Shown: positions 63,148-64,000 of the stretch, in pieces | Numbering within the stretch: position 1 is the first letter of the stretch | How the letters are laid out: every line of letters starts with the position of its first letter | Source of the DNA: Zooshikella harenae | GTDB lineage: Bacteria > Pseudomonadota > Gammaproteobacteria > Pseudomonadales > Zooshikellaceae | DNA: 64,000 nucleotides | Direction of reading: 5' to 3' | NCBI RefSeq assembly: GCF_018837975.1 | Contig: NZ_JAGSOY010000011.1 | Location: forward strand, 40,036 to 104,035 | Notes under the pieces: generated by a model | Told to the model about the DNA's origin: nothing | What the model saw: only the letters and a program-made list of their open reading frames with translations | The model's database searches: none | Made by a program: the position numbers and the translations under genes

Positions 63148-63447
63148 CATTACGTAGAAACAGTTTGAGTTATGTTGAGCCGTCATGAAACATATTCCTT
63201 TTGATCCCCGTTTATACCCTTCGTAAATCAATTTTATACTCTTAGGACAAGGGTTGTTGTCTGCGTTTGATCACCAAGGAAGGTGGGAATGTATTACGCA
63301 GGAGCATTTAACTGCTGTCATTCGCACATTCTTCCGCATATGCTTTCACCATTGGAGGTTAGTTAACTCATTTACCCTGTGGGTCTATATTGTCGTTTTC
63401 AGCTAGTATTTATAAAGTGAGTTGAGCTGGGGGTGACAACGCAAGAA
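63148..63447. other. Intergenic region with a third long repeat copy
   Basis: No gene is seen. Most of the stretch is a diverged copy of the MITE-like element (63213-63389). Confidence 0.5.
63213..63389 (+). repeat. MITE-like repeat element, copy C (diverged)
   Basis: Starts TATACCCTTCGTAAATCAAT and shares with copies A and B the strings 'TTGTTGTCTGCGTTTGATCA', 'CACCAAGGAAGGTGGGAATG' and 'AGCATTTAACTGC'. The right end is eroded to ACCCTGTGGGTCTATA. Its length (177 bp) is almost that of copy A. Confidence 0.68.
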
Positions 63448-64000
63448 ATGGTTATAGTCAAATATCTGGTACTCATCGTTTGCTTGTTGCAGATATCTAA
63501 CAGTCGTGCAGAACAAACGATACGACTGACAAATGGTGAATGGGAGCCTTTTTTATCAGAAAAATTACCACACTTTGGTCCATCTTCTCAAATTGTTACT
63601 GAGGCATTTGCGAGGTTAGGAATAACTGTTCGCTATGATTTTTTCCCGTGGCCTAGAGCTTATGAGAATGCCCGAATTGGACATTGGGAAGGTTCTGTTA
63701 TATGGATAAAAAGTGAAGAGCGAGCAAAATATTTTTATTTTTCGGATCCTATTCTTTCGTTACCCCGTTATTTCTATCACTTAGTTGACCGGAAATATGA
63801 ATGGTCATCAATTAAAGACCTTAAAGGTTTAGTTATTGGTGTTACTTATTCTTATACCTATGGCCCAGAATTGGATAAAGCATTAGAAAACGGGTTTGTG
63901 CAAGCATCTTGGTCTACATCAGACCTTCTCAATATTAAAAAGCTTATTGCACGAAGAATTGATTTACTAACTTTAGAGCCTCATGTGCTCAATAGTTTAT
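63448..64000 (+). CDS. Lone periplasmic substrate-binding protein (cut by window end)
   Basis: The first 184 codons of an open frame that runs off the window. It has a signal peptide ('MVIVKYLVLIVCLLQISNSRA') and the SBP_bac_3 pattern: 'IRLTNGEWEPFLSEKLPHFG', 'SSQIVTEAFARLGITVRYDF', 'FPWPRAYENARIGHWEGS', 'ERAKYFYFSDPILSLPRYFY' and 'LKGLVIGVTYSYTYGPELD'. It is the third protein of this plan in the window. The C-terminal lobe and true end are not visible. Confidence 0.85.
   Translation, partial: MVIVKYLVLIVCLLQISNSRAEQTIRLTNGEWEPFLSEKLPHFGPSSQIVTEAFARLGITVRYDFFPWPRAYENARIGHWEGSVIWIKSEERAKYFYFSDPILSLPRYFYHLVDRKYEWSSIKDLKGLVIGVTYSYTYGPELDKALENGFVQASWSTSDLLNIKKLIARRIDLLTLEPHVLNSL

Noticed and set aside
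670..63389. CRISPR array made from the repeated TATACCC units
   Set aside because: Copies are kilobases apart, in both orientations, with no regular spacers and no cas genes.

Overview
The window is a 64 kb piece of a low-to-moderate GC chromosome of a marine-type gammaproteobacterium. Its gene order is close to that of Pseudomonas: a DgcP-like diguanylate cyclase, an endonuclease/exonuclease/phosphatase protein, dsbA, cytochrome c4, engB, polA, a DUF2782 protein and thrB occur in the order I recall for the PA5487-PA5495 block of P. aeruginosa. Base composition, many lone periplasmic binding proteins, a dense family of small palindromic repeats and a PEP-CTERM-like protein point to an Oceanospirillales-like organism (Zooshikella/Spartinivicinus/Hahella type) rather than Pseudomonas. 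That assignment is an inference.

Layout. 0-4.2 kb: a VOC protein, a degenerate EAL protein, an NMN/NaMN adenylyltransferase-like protein, an ADP-ribose Nudix hydrolase and a lipoprotein. 4.2-19.7 kb: the Pseudomonas-like core block, interrupted by a polyamine cluster (speD-speE-speA-aguB). Between polA and engB lies a well-supported small RNA gene at the Spot 42/ErsA position, with a sigma-E/AlgU-type promoter, two C-rich-loop hairpins and a terminator. 19.7-33.7 kb: accessory DNA with a lone binding protein, a PEP-CTERM-like protein, a frameshifted IS630 element and a lone VgrG fused to a peptidoglycan amidase. Four exported proteins of unknown function follow the VgrG on the same strand and are immunity candidates. 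CreD, a lipoprotein and a ribbon-helix-helix/two-TM pair follow. 33.9-38.1 kb: two paralogous alpha-oxoamine synthases flanking an oppositely oriented short-chain dehydrogenase, possibly an undescribed small-molecule or lipid pathway. 38.2-49 kb: binding proteins, a SulP transporter with a Usp protein, an ATPase, a chemoreceptor and a nemR-nemA pair with matching operators. 49-55.5 kb: a Cys-rich secreted protein, a BLUF photoreceptor, ArsM, a membrane-anchored retropepsin-like protein and TRAP permeases. 56-63.1 kb: pstS-pstC-pstA-pstB-phoU. The window ends inside another binding protein gene.

A short repeat with TATACCC/GGGTATA ends recurs about a dozen times between genes. It ranges from 22-bp hairpins through 42-bp forms to 176-236-bp MITE-like elements.
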